A stretch of DNA of 8,843 bases from Planctomycetaceae bacterium (GCA_024642765.1 JAHEAM010000141.1:1-8843); one strand, 5' to 3'. Counted from the first letter of the stretch, positions 1 through 6,807 are shown. Notes: generated by a model not told the origin, from the sequence alone. Made by a program: numbers and translations.

Positions 1-1017
1 GATGATAGCAATTGGAATTTCAATACGAACTTTTTTTCTGACGTCGTCACTAGGGGCAACTTCCGATTTGTCAAATTCGGTAGCCTTCGGTTGGTAGCCA
101 GCTAGACTACTGGGAACTCGTGCTTGCGTATTTGTGGCGCTCAAATAGTTACGTGGTTCTTCCGAAACAACAGAGCACGATTCATTGCCCGGCAAGACGG
201 CTACATTTTGACGATTGCCGACGGAAACAACCGAGACTTTCGGCTGTCCCAAATCACGAACTGCGTTGAAAATAGCCTCCTCCAACATTCGATCTTGGTG
301 CAATTCATTTTGAGTCTGGGAAATCGAGCGGTTGATTTTTTCGACTGGTAGATCGGCTGACAAAGCCAAGCCGGATTTCAAATCTGTGACAACAATATTT
401 TCTGTCTGAATTCCGGCGACCGACCCCAGCGTGATTTGGCGTATCGTGTGGAGTTGTTCAGCAATTAAAGGGCGTTCATTTCGTGGCATTACGGAAACAA
501 CACAACTGTAATTTGGACTGGACATCATACTGGTTTGCGAACCGACATCCAGTTGAACCCAAACTTGTTGAACAAAAGGCAACTTGGCAACCATTTCGCG
601 AATCTGTTTTTTCTTTTCAAATTGAAGTACCAAGTCTTGTTGATATCGCGACATGAAAATATTGATGGCTGGCGACGCATCCTCACCGGCCAACATATCT
701 GCAGGGATGGCATTACCGTCAGACATTGCTTGAAGGCAGCGCATCACGGAACTTTTTGGAACACGAACGCTTTGACCTTCGATTTCAAAATCAACAATTC
801 CTGCTTGTCCAAGAGCCAATTGGATTTTTTGCATTTCCTGGGGATTCAGCTCGCGGCCTTCCAAAAGCGTGCACATCGCCGATTTGGAATTGGTTAGATA
901 AAGAGCAGCGAGACTTACTACGGCGGCAACCGCACAGGCAACTCCGATTTGTTGCCAGCGATTCAGGAGCGCCCAACCTGTGGTAAGCGATCGCAGGAAT
1001 GAAATATTGTTGGCCAT
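1..1017 (-). CDS. fliF: FliF-like flagellar MS-ring protein, N-terminal 339 residues (cut by window edge)
   Basis: The frame is open from the ATG at 1017 to the window edge with no stop, so the C-terminal part is missing. FliF builds the membrane MS-ring of the flagellar basal body and seats FliG. Visible order: a short cytoplasmic N-terminus, a transmembrane helix at about residues 24-41, and a YscJ/FliF-type ring-building motif at about 46-110 (L-x-x-R-E-L-N-P then an S-V-R-V-P strand). A second motif at about 145-220 contains V-W-V-Q-L and V-A-G-I-Q-T-E-N-I-V-V-T-D, matching the 'V-P-G-L-x-x-E-N-V-x-I-V-D' pattern of FliF. From about 240 the chain enters the third ring-building region. An AAGGA site (1026-1030) lies 8 nt before the ATG and supports this start. 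The upstream kinase-like gene ends 42 nt away, suggesting one operon. The family call rests on motif pattern; a YscJ-type secretion ring is the alternative, less likely because of the length and N-terminal helix. Confidence 0.75.
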   Translation of the reverse strand, partial: MANNISFLRSLTTGWALLNRWQQIGVACAVAAVVSLAALYLTNSKSAMCTLLEGRELNPQEMQKIQLALGQAGIVDFEIEGQSVRVPKSSVMRCLQAMSDGNAIPADMLAGEDASPAINIFMSRYQQDLVLQFEKKKQIREMVAKLPFVQQVWVQLDVGSQTSMMSSPNYSCVVSVMPRNERPLIAEQLHTIRQITLGSVAGIQTENIVVTDLKSGLALSADLPVEKINRSISQTQNELHQDRMLEEAIFNAVRDLGQPKVSVVSVGNRQNVAVLPGNESCSVVSEEPRNYLSATNTQARVPSSLAGYQPKATEFDKSEVAPSDDVRKKVRIEIPIAII

Positions 1018-1059
1018 CGAAAGGTTCCTTACGTCAGCGACTCGGTCATCCTGATTATG

Positions 1060-1668
1060 CTAGGCAGCAGCCCGCTCTGAAGTTTTTTTAGGCATGACTA
1101 GGATCATTGCAATTCCACCTTGTGGGCAATGCCAGGCCTCGATCATTCCTGAACATCGCGAGGCAGCATGAATGGCGGATGCGATCGTTGGAAAACGGGG
1201 TGAGACCGAACTTGATTCATGGGATTGTAAAACATGATTCGCACTCGGCCAACTCTCGGTATTCGGGGAACTGTGAGCTGAGAGATCGCAGACCTCCAGT
1301 TCCCATTGCCCGGGCGTGTCCATTCCTGGCGAGTCAATCAGCGTAATAGCGATATCCGAACGATGACCGGCCCATTGAATCGTGTTGATGATCAAACTGC
1401 GTACAGCCAAAATCATGTCTTCCGTTAACGGGTTGACACTTACATGATCCAAGTCCAAATCCAGATTCAGTCCGCGAGATTTTATTTCGGGCATCAACTG
1501 GTCGATCGTTCGCAAAACCAAAGTGTCAATTGCATTCGATGGCCGGTTAACTTTTTCAAAGACTGGCACAGGAACTCCGTTTCCATCAAAGTCATTTGTT
1601 TTCTTCCGCTGGTTGAAGTATCGCAGGCACTGCGAAATCAAATTCAACGCGACGCATTTCGAAGGCAA
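1060..1668 (-). CDS. Degenerate histidine-kinase-like ATPase domain protein upstream of fliF
   Basis: A protein of about 202 residues. From about residue 45 it follows the layout of a GHKL/HATPase_c domain: a helix ending in L-M-P-E-I-K-S-R-G-L-N-L, then an N-box-like helix S-L-I-I-N-T-I with Asn95 retained. E-L-E-V-C-D-L-S (Asp128) sits where D-x-G-x-G is expected, and the end reads T-I-A-S-A-I-H...G-M-I-E-A...G-G-I-A-M-I-L-V-M-P, like the last helix and strand of kinase ATPase domains. The glycines of the G1 box are missing, and no phospho-acceptor His with its E/D-R/L-N-P surroundings is visible before it. It may bind nucleotide weakly or act as a regulator or anti-sigma-like partner of the flagellar genes; this is inferred from position. 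The only in-frame start near the upstream stop is TTG at 1668. Later TTGs at 1647 and 1641 are possible, and a frameshifted N-terminus from the ATG at 1657 cannot be excluded. Confidence 0.7.
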   Translation of the reverse strand: MPSKCVALNLISQCLRYFNQRKKTNDFDGNGVPVPVFEKVNRPSNAIDTLVLRTIDQLMPEIKSRGLNLDLDLDHVSVNPLTEDMILAVRSLIINTIQWAGHRSDIAITLIDSPGMDTPGQWELEVCDLSAHSSPNTESWPSANHVLQSHESSSVSPRFPTIASAIHAASRCSGMIEAWHCPQGGIAMILVMPKKTSERAAA

Positions 1669-1697
1669 CTTCTACAGATGACTTGAAGCTGTGTCAA
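1669..1697 (-). promoter_or_regulatory. Candidate sigma70-type promoter for the kinase-like gene and fliF
   Basis: On the minus strand a perfect TTGACA (1692-1697) is followed after 17 nt by TAGAAG (1669-1674, 4 of 6 matches to TATAAT). Transcription would begin near 1662, just inside the TTG at 1668. If the promoter is real, translation must start a little downstream, for example at the in-frame TTG codons at 1647 or 1641. The 135-nt spacer 1669-1803 shows no convincing terminator and no other gene. Confidence 0.35.
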
Positions 1698-1803
1698 TGG
1701 ATTCGAACGACTCAATTCGTCAAAGAAACTTCTGGACGACCCCAATCAAATCGTATTTTCTGCGCAATTACTATGCGACCGCATTCTCAAGATATCGGTT
1801 TCA

Positions 1804-2529
1804 TCAAACAATCGTTGATTGAATGGATTCCATGATCCATCGGTCTGTGTCGCGAAGCGCGAGAGAGGGTAGTTCGTCACCAAAAGGATATTGTCGAACA
1901 GTTACGTTGAAGCCCGCGACGTGCAGCAACTTGAGTTGTTGGCAAAGCTTTTCTTCCGGAAACTCCAGCGATTTTTGACAGTGCGCCCAGAGGACGGGCA
2001 ATTGACGGCAGGTCTTCCAGTTCCCTAGTGGCGTAAGGCCCTGCGGCAAACTACCGTTGATCGAAATGACGCCGGCGACCTGATCTACCATCTTCATTCC
2101 GACGCGCATTGCCATGGTGCCACCCGCACCGTAACCTGCGAGAAATATTTTTTCTTGGGAAATATTTATTCGGCAAATGGCATGATCAATTGCCTCCAGT
2201 GTCGCACGCTGCGTGTGCTCGATGCACTCCGGAGCTTGCTCCCAAAAATAGCCTTTGTGCGAATTGCCTCGATTCGATTGCGGGGCAACGGCGACGTAAT
2301 TTCGCAAGCTGATCTCTGGCATAACTCGCAATAACTGAGTTGTATCATCGCCTGCCGAATGAAACCAAACAATTAAGGGGTAAGCATATTTTCGTTCGTA
2401 GTGCATGGGCGTGAACAACTGATGTTGTTGCGCAATGATAAATTTGCTAGGGCTCTCGCAAACCTGAGACGGCGCGACTCGTTTTGCAGTTTCGGACGTG
2501 GCCAACGGACTTAACTGAATGCGATTCAT
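1804..2529 (-). CDS. Alpha/beta-hydrolase of phospholipase/carboxylesterase type, triad residues substituted
   Basis: A 241-residue protein that fits the Abhydrolase_2 (carboxylesterase/phospholipase) layout along its length. It has a beta strand and oxyanion loop L-I-V-W-F-H-S-A-G-D-D, then V-A-V-A-P-Q, a helix before I-F-L-A-G, the nucleophile elbow, A-G-V-I-S-I-N-G-S-L-P, and P-V-L-W-A-H before the acid position. The elbow reads G-Y-G-A-G-G rather than G-x-S-x-G-G, so Gly134 replaces the catalytic Ser. The acid position (H-G-x-x-D in the family) is H-C-Q-K-S, giving Ser187. The expected His after Y-P is Asp218 (Y-P-F-G-D-E). All three triad positions therefore look lost while the frame and fold are intact, suggesting a binding or regulatory role. 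The ATG at 2529 is preferred over an in-frame TTG at 2541, because GGAG lies 12 nt before the ATG but directly abuts the TTG. The gene ends with tandem stops (TGA TGA). No signal peptide is seen, so it is probably cytoplasmic. Confidence 0.85.
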   Translation of the reverse strand: MNRIQLSPLATSETAKRVAPSQVCESPSKFIIAQQHQLFTPMHYERKYAYPLIVWFHSAGDDTTQLLRVMPEISLRNYVAVAPQSNRGNSHKGYFWEQAPECIEHTQRATLEAIDHAICRINISQEKIFLAGYGAGGTMAMRVGMKMVDQVAGVISINGSLPQGLTPLGNWKTCRQLPVLWAHCQKSLEFPEEKLCQQLKLLHVAGFNVTVRQYPFGDELPSLALRDTDRWIMESIQSTIV

Positions 2530-2573
2530 AATTAGACTCAACTCCGGAAATGGCGATTGAACCGAGCCAGACC

Positions 2574-2616
2574 GTTTTAGTTGACCGCATCATCGATCGT
2601 CAACAGCACTGACGAT
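2574..2616 (-). promoter_or_regulatory. Candidate promoter with nested inverted repeats upstream of the hydrolase gene
   Basis: On the minus strand TTGACG (2598-2603) is followed after 18 nt by TAAAAC (2574-2579). The -35 box is shared by two inverted repeats. One has 6-nt arms, GTTGAC at 2580-2585 and GTCAAC at 2599-2604. The other is a perfect 7-bp hairpin, ATCGTCA at 2596-2602 and TGACGAT at 2610-2616, with a 7-nt loop. This could be an operator; no regulator is identified. Confidence 0.3.
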
Positions 2617-2704
2617 TTCCGCTAGCAATGAACTTAGGAATAGCGGTCGAGTGCCGCAACTACTCTCATTTTTTCTACGCAAGACAACTAGTAGCCCTCG
2701 CGGC

Positions 2705-2754
2705 AAAAAAGAAAAGCGGCCAAACGCCGGAGCTGTTATGCCGGCGTCAGCCGC
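2705..2754 (-). terminator. Rho-independent terminator downstream of mdh
   Basis: Read on the minus strand, GCGGC (2750-2754) and CGCCGG (2741-2746) pair with CCGGCG (2725-2730) and GCCGC (2716-2720) across a 10-nt loop, with a small internal bulge between the two stem blocks. A T-rich tail of TTTTCTTTTTT (2705-2715) follows at once. It lies about 90 nt after the mdh stop and points in the right direction. The GC-rich stem could also be a copy of a dispersed repeat. Confidence 0.8.
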
Positions 2755-2842
2755 TAAGTATACCAATCGGCGTCTTTGAAATGTTTCAGTGTTTGAAGAA
2801 TCAGTACAGACGCCCAATTCCTCAGCAATCGCTTGAGCAAAA

Positions 2843-3793
2843 CTAGGCGTTCGCCATCAAGCCGTTCATTAATGAAACCAATTCTTTCACAGCGTCAACA
2901 CTCTTCTCAAACGCCGCACGTTCAGTCGTCGAAAGCTCGAGTTCAATAATTTTCTCAACACCATTCGCGCCGAGAATGACAGGAACCCCGACGTAGTACC
3001 CGCCGACCCCGTACTCTGCATCGCAGTAAGCGGCGCAAGGCACCAATCGCTTTTTATCTTTCACGATCGCTTCGACCATTTGCGCGGTCGCAGCAGCAGG
3101 AGCATAATAGGCGCTGCCCGTTTTCAGCAGGCCAACGATTTCCGCGCCACCGGTTCGCGCTCGATCGACCAGTTTGTCGATTTTTGACTGCTCCATCAAT
3201 TGGTTCAATGGGATACCGCCAACACTCGTACAGCTTGGCATCGGAACCATTGTGTCGCCATGGCCCCCCAACAACATGGCCGAAACGTCTTCGACGCTGC
3301 ATCCCAATTCCATCGCAATAAACGTGCGATAGCGAGCAGTATCCAATACGCCCGCTTGGCCAATCACACGGTTGGCCGGAAAACCAGTTGTCATTTGTGC
3401 CTGTTGCACCATCGCATCCAACGGATTGCTGACAACAATAATGATACAATTCGGACTATACTTTTTTACTTCTTCGGAAACAGCAGAGACAATCTTGGCA
3501 TTCGTCGCCAAGAGATCGTCGCGGCTCATTCCTGGCTTGCGGGGAATGCCCGCAGTAATCACGACCACATCGCTGTCCTTCGTGTCGGCGTAATCCGATG
3601 TGCCGATCACATTGGCATCAAAACCCATAATCGGTGAAGCTTGCATTAGGTCCAAGGCTTTGCCTTTCGGCATGTCACCTGCAGCTGGAATGTCCAACAG
3701 GACGATATCGCCAAGCTCCATTGACGCGCACCAATGCGCGGTCGTTGCACCCACGTTTCCAGCACCAACAACGGTAATTTTTGCGCGTTTCAT
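2843..3793 (-). CDS. mdh: Malate dehydrogenase (LDH-like, NAD-dependent)
   Basis: A complete 316-residue protein that interconverts malate and oxaloacetate with NAD in the cytoplasm (TCA cycle). The Rossmann motif G-A-G-N-V-G is at residues 10-15, and Asp34 at the end of the second strand indicates NAD rather than NADP. The substrate-loop segment I-P-R-K-P-G-M-S-R supplies Arg85 and Arg91, the pattern expected for malate rather than lactate dehydrogenases. Asn123 follows V-V-S, Asp151 and Arg154 lie in L-D-T-A-R, and the catalytic His178 is in G-G-H-G-D. Nothing is missing, and the length is normal for the compact bacterial LDH-like MDH group. The ATG at 3793 is chosen because GGAG stands 11 nt upstream; a GTG at 3805 would add four residues. 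It lies 99 nt after a membrane-protein gene on the same strand, so partial co-transcription is possible, and it is followed by its own terminator. Confidence 0.96.
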   Translation of the reverse strand: MKRAKITVVGAGNVGATTAHWCASMELGDIVLLDIPAAGDMPKGKALDLMQASPIMGFDANVIGTSDYADTKDSDVVVITAGIPRKPGMSRDDLLATNAKIVSAVSEEVKKYSPNCIIIVVSNPLDAMVQQAQMTTGFPANRVIGQAGVLDTARYRTFIAMELGCSVEDVSAMLLGGHGDTMVPMPSCTSVGGIPLNQLMEQSKIDKLVDRARTGGAEIVGLLKTGSAYYAPAAATAQMVEAIVKDKKRLVPCAAYCDAEYGVGGYYVGVPVILGANGVEKIIELELSTTERAAFEKSVDAVKELVSLMNGLMANA

Positions 3794-3801
3794 GTTACGG
3801 C

Positions 3802-3909
3802 TCACTCCAGATTCTCATAGTTTGTTGTGACACAAGTTAAGTTAATGAATATCGCCGACAACATAAAATCCTTCAAGCCCGCAAACGAAAGATCACGGTG
3901 ATAGGTCAT
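3802..3909 (-). CDS. Possible 35-residue small ORF between the membrane-protein gene and mdh
   Basis: An ATG at 3909 lies in the last codons of the upstream gene in another frame, with GAGG 6 nt before it, a good ribosome-binding arrangement. The frame runs 35 codons through the whole intergenic gap and ends in a TGA that overlaps the GGAGTGAG ribosome site of mdh. The peptide has a central hydrophobic stretch (F-M-L-S-A-I-F-I) and a polar end. The position would suit translational coupling or a leader peptide for mdh, but there is no family match I recognise and a chance ORF is quite possible. Confidence 0.25.
   Translation of the reverse strand: MTYHRDLSFAGLKDFMLSAIFINLTCVTTNYENLE
3825..3835. 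promoter_or_regulatory. Short palindrome TTGTG-A-CACAA in the mdh leader
   Basis: A perfect 5+1+5 inverted repeat lies about 32 nt upstream of the mdh start. It contains the TTGTG half-site seen in Rex-type NADH-sensing operators but with much shorter spacing, so the Rex link is only a guess. Confidence 0.2.
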
Positions 3910-5314
3910 CGGTCGCCTCTGTCTCTTTGGGTTGGTCGACAAAGATTTCTGCAGGCAAGCGTTGGCAGCGACGACTTGCTCGTAACTGCCCATCACCACG
4001 TCCAATAAAAATCGCCAATCCGACAACAAACACCAACAACCCAATTAACAAACTGGGAACAACCCAAGTCGTTTGATCCGGTATTCGAGCAATCGTCTCG
4101 ATGCGATCGACGAAAATCAGCGGGCTATACTGCCCCGAAGAAGACTGATTTTGCTCTGAAAAAATCGATGTGTAATTCCAAAAGCGATACATGAAACCAT
4201 GCGCGACGATGGTCTCCCCTTTCAAGTCCGGTATCTCGGCCAATAGCTTAGGCACAGCCAGTGTCGCGGGAAAACGATTTCGAAAAACAAGTTTCTCGCC
4301 ATTAGGACCGTCAATCGAGATCCTCTTTTGTCCGATCGGCACTGACAAATCCATTTGGAAATATCTCGGTTTGTCTCCGTCTGTTCCGGCAAAGACCGGC
4401 GTGACATTCACCACTTTCCCTTGAATGCGCACAAATTCGCCAGCTCGATTGGTGGGCTGTCGCAACAGATTGAAAAGATCAACTCCGCGCCGGTTTTGCG
4501 ATTCCGATGCGACGTTTTGATGGGTGCGTTCTTGTTCAGATATTTTTTCGACGGCGGAAAGCAAATCATAGAACGCCGCGCCTTCTTCACCTGACATTGG
4601 CTGCCGGTCAAACTTGGTCACGACATCGAATAACCCGAGATCAAATCCATTGTCGGACAGGAGTTTGTGACTTTGGCTTAACTCGAGATTCGTACGTTGG
4701 CTTGCATTCCATTTCAATTGCTTGGCGACAAACAAACATTCGGGTGTCTCGCTGCCTAAGGGTTCAGTCAACGCACCGACGAATAGCCCCGCATAACTTA
4801 CCGCCTCGTTCAATTCCGACTGAACTAGCCAAACGTCAGGAACGTCTATGCTCAATACCGTGGCTTTGGTTCCGGATTCATCTTCCAGCAGAACTTGGTA
4901 AAAAAACGGAACGTCATTTCGCAAGCCTACGCCCGCGCGAACTTTTACGACGTGCCGCACATAGCCGCTTTGCTTCAAAATGTGAAAACGAAACTTACTC
5001 GGCTGAGCTTGAATTTCGAGTAACGTTGCAGAAGGCGCTTCATTGGCTGTTCGCTCAAGTTCGCGTTCAGGTGCTACCATGCTGAGTGACAACAGGCTGC
5101 GAATATAGGGATCATCAAGCGATTCGAAATCCTCATCACGAAGTCCTTCGATCTCACTCGCATCAAATCCAGTGAGATTGGGCCATTCATCCTGTGCCTG
5201 TGAACGGGACACGGAACCGCTCCAAACTATCCCGAATACGACGACCGTCGCAAAAAAACAATACAAGCGTGAGACGCAAGCGAATGAACGCTTATGTAGG
5301 ACGTGCTGATTCAC
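3893..5314 (-). CDS. Secreted membrane-anchored protein with two OB-like domains, function unknown
   Basis: About 473 residues from the GTG at 5314. A signal peptide covers residues 1-40 (basic start, hydrophobic core with F-F-A-T-V-V-V-F-G-I-V, cut after S-Q-A). Next come an acidic segment, a beta-rich domain at about 102-202 ending E-C-L-F-V-A-K-Q-L, a helical stretch at about 221-284, and a second beta-rich domain at about 285-408 (F-V-R-I-Q-G-K-V-V...Y-S-P-L-I-F-V-D-R-I). A transmembrane helix at about 417-438 is followed by a cytoplasmic tail of about 35 residues. Most of it should face the periplasm. Each beta domain looks like an OB-type barrel, and the helical and second domains resemble the neighbouring upstream protein. 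The start is uncertain: GTG at 5344 and TTG at 5341 are alternatives, and the frame extends further into the upstream gene, where it is not coding. It lies 40 nt after that gene, likely the same operon. I do not recognise a named family. Confidence 0.8.
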   Translation of the reverse strand: MNQHVLHKRSFACVSRLYCFFATVVVFGIVWSGSVSRSQAQDEWPNLTGFDASEIEGLRDEDFESLDDPYIRSLLSLSMVAPERELERTANEAPSATLLEIQAQPSKFRFHILKQSGYVRHVVKVRAGVGLRNDVPFFYQVLLEDESGTKATVLSIDVPDVWLVQSELNEAVSYAGLFVGALTEPLGSETPECLFVAKQLKWNASQRTNLELSQSHKLLSDNGFDLGLFDVVTKFDRQPMSGEEGAAFYDLLSAVEKISEQERTHQNVASESQNRRGVDLFNLLRQPTNRAGEFVRIQGKVVNVTPVFAGTDGDKPRYFQMDLSVPIGQKRISIDGPNGEKLVFRNRFPATLAVPKLLAEIPDLKGETIVAHGFMYRFWNYTSIFSEQNQSSSGQYSPLIFVDRIETIARIPDQTTWVVPSLLIGLLVFVVGLAIFIGRGDGQLRASRRCQRLPAEIFVDQPKETEATDDLSP

Positions 5315-5354
5315 TCGCTTGTGATTCGGGCTTGATTTCAACACAACTGGCCTA

Positions 5355-6800
5355 CTATTCCAAATTCGCAACTCGTTCGCGATCCGATTGAATATCAGGA
5401 TCCGAAGCGAGTTTTTTGAGACCGCTCTTAAGCTGCATTTCAAATTCGGGAGATGGCTTGTAACGTCGCGCCTTGGATGAATCATAGACGGCCTTTGCGA
5501 TCCCGATCGCCAAGGCAGCCAGCAGACTGAGCATCGCTGCAATGAACCACCACGGCACCTTCCATTGAAACTCGTCATTCGACGCGGTCACCGGAACCGG
5601 CAGCGAAATACATGACCGAGCTAAAATCATTGGGCATTCGCCAACTTTACTTTGTTGGTCCACATAAGTCCGTATCTTGAAGAAGTAACCGTCAATTTTT
5701 ACCTTCCACTTGACCGAAACGCGACGTGCTGCGAACGACTCCGTTCCGGGGGGCAACTCCAATGTGTACACACAAAACGGAGTCTTACCAATTTCGTCGC
5801 TTCGAACCCAGATTACATAATATTCTTCAACGCCAAGAATGTTTTTGGCCATCGTGACACGCTCGATCAATAACGCCATTCCGTCTATTTCGACTGGTTC
5901 ACCTCGATAGGTTTCCGGCTGCGAACTCAAGTCAAAATGCGTGACGGTTCGGTATTTTCCGGCTTTGTCTTTCAACACACGATCCCACACGACCAACCAT
6001 CCGGGGCCCTCTATCGGCGACAACAACTGCCCGTGATCTTCAATTAGGCTCAACATTGCGTTTTCGAAATAAGAACGCAAAAGTGCCAGTTGCGCCCGAT
6101 CGAAATCGAGCATCTCCAGATCCTTGCGAACCGTGCTACGCAAATAGGGCAGTGTTTTGTCAGTCCAGGGTTTTGTTATATCTAAGAGAGGCTGTGTTAC
6201 CGGCACGCCCGACTCAGTCCCGTTACTTTGAGTTGCCGTTTGTATGACTTGTAACAGGTGACTTTGAACGTTTTGATCGACGCGATCCAGCAGATCAAGT
6301 AACTTTTCTTTGTCCGCAGGTGTGTAAATGGCTCCCGAATCTTGATCTCGCAAGAGTCCGAAAAATGCTTTTTGATCCTCGCGAGGCAACTCCAAAAACA
6401 CATCACGCCAAAAGTCTTGTTCCGATCGCAGTGAACGACCGGGAGAGGCTTGAACGCCAGACGCAGTTGGGTCTTGTTCCGTACTCGTGTCCTGTCCTGC
6501 GACCGGTTCTGGCGTGACAGGCTCCTGTTGAGCGGGGCTGCCGTTCTTGCCGTCGGAATCCTGAACTGTCCAAGGCTCAGCGACTAATGGCTGTTTGTTT
6601 CCGTTTTGACCAAAGAGTGTGAGCCAATGCCAACGCTCGGGTTTTCGCGCCTCCGACATCAAGATCACCACAATCATCAAGCCGCCGACTAGCGCAAACA
6701 ATCGCATTCGCACAGTCCTTGAAGAATAATCTAGCGGAGGCGACAAACGCCGTGTTCGCAAGTCAATCGACTCATCGGTTTTTATGTGGATTTCTTCCAT
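5355..6800 (-). CDS. Two-helix membrane-anchored protein with an OB-like domain, function unknown
   Basis: 481 residues. A cytoplasmic N-terminus of about 32 residues precedes a transmembrane helix (about 33-49). A Pro/Gln/Glu-rich linker (about 86-125) leads to helical segments at about 128-190 and 215-255 (K-A-F-F-G-L-L, L-L-D-L-L-D-R-V). A beta-rich OB-like domain at about 296-400 follows (E-P-V-E-I-D-G...Y-Y-V-I-W-V...G-Y-F-F-K...G-E-C-P-M-I-L-A), then a second transmembrane helix (about 416-437) and a 45-residue cytoplasmic tail. The region between the helices would lie in the periplasm. The helical segment plus OB-like domain recurs in the next gene, so the two are probably paralogous partners, perhaps forming a complex. 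The ATG at 6800 is clear, but no Shine-Dalgarno is seen and a -10-like box sits 7 nt upstream, so the mRNA may be leaderless. No named family is recognised. Confidence 0.85.
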   Translation of the reverse strand: MEEIHIKTDESIDLRTRRLSPPLDYSSRTVRMRLFALVGGLMIVVILMSEARKPERWHWLTLFGQNGNKQPLVAEPWTVQDSDGKNGSPAQQEPVTPEPVAGQDTSTEQDPTASGVQASPGRSLRSEQDFWRDVFLELPREDQKAFFGLLRDQDSGAIYTPADKEKLLDLLDRVDQNVQSHLLQVIQTATQSNGTESGVPVTQPLLDITKPWTDKTLPYLRSTVRKDLEMLDFDRAQLALLRSYFENAMLSLIEDHGQLLSPIEGPGWLVVWDRVLKDKAGKYRTVTHFDLSSQPETYRGEPVEIDGMALLIERVTMAKNILGVEEYYVIWVRSDEIGKTPFCVYTLELPPGTESFAARRVSVKWKVKIDGYFFKIRTYVDQQSKVGECPMILARSCISLPVPVTASNDEFQWKVPWWFIAAMLSLLAALAIGIAKAVYDSSKARRYKPSPEFEMQLKSGLKKLASDPDIQSDRERVANLE

Positions 6801-6807
6801 AAAACTT

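Larger units (their letters stand above)
2530..2842. other. Intergenic spacer between mdh and the hydrolase gene
   Basis: A 313-nt stretch with no supported gene. It holds a strong terminator for mdh (2705-2754), then a cluster of nested inverted repeats overlapping a candidate promoter for the hydrolase gene (2574-2616). The open frames across it have non-ATG starts, contain the terminator hairpin and show no recognisable protein pattern. Confidence 0.7.

Noticed and set aside
124..897. Plus-strand open frames of 75-120 codons at 124-351, 535-897 and 726-986
   Set aside because: They lie opposite the uninterrupted FliF-like frame and have no recognisable protein pattern.
1670..1803. Small hairpins (CAATC-AAC-GATTG just inside the hydrolase stop; ATGCG-GT-CGCAT near 1767) as a terminator
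   Set aside because: Stems are only 5 bp and no T-tract follows.
2590..2817. A 75-codon minus-strand frame between mdh and the hydrolase gene
   Set aside because: It begins at TTG without a ribosome site, contains the mdh terminator hairpin, and has low-complexity composition.
3054..3637. Long open frames on both strands inside mdh (131 and 145 codons)
   Set aside because: Shadows of mdh, whose motifs are complete in the called frame.
4507..5085. A 192-codon plus-strand frame
   Set aside because: Antisense shadow of the membrane-protein gene, rich in Arg and His as expected of a shadow; no promoter, ribosome site or motif.
5315..5578. N-terminal extension of the 3893-5314 gene by 88 codons to an ATG at 5578
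   Set aside because: It overlaps the end of the upstream gene in another frame, has a biased composition, and would bury a clear signal peptide.
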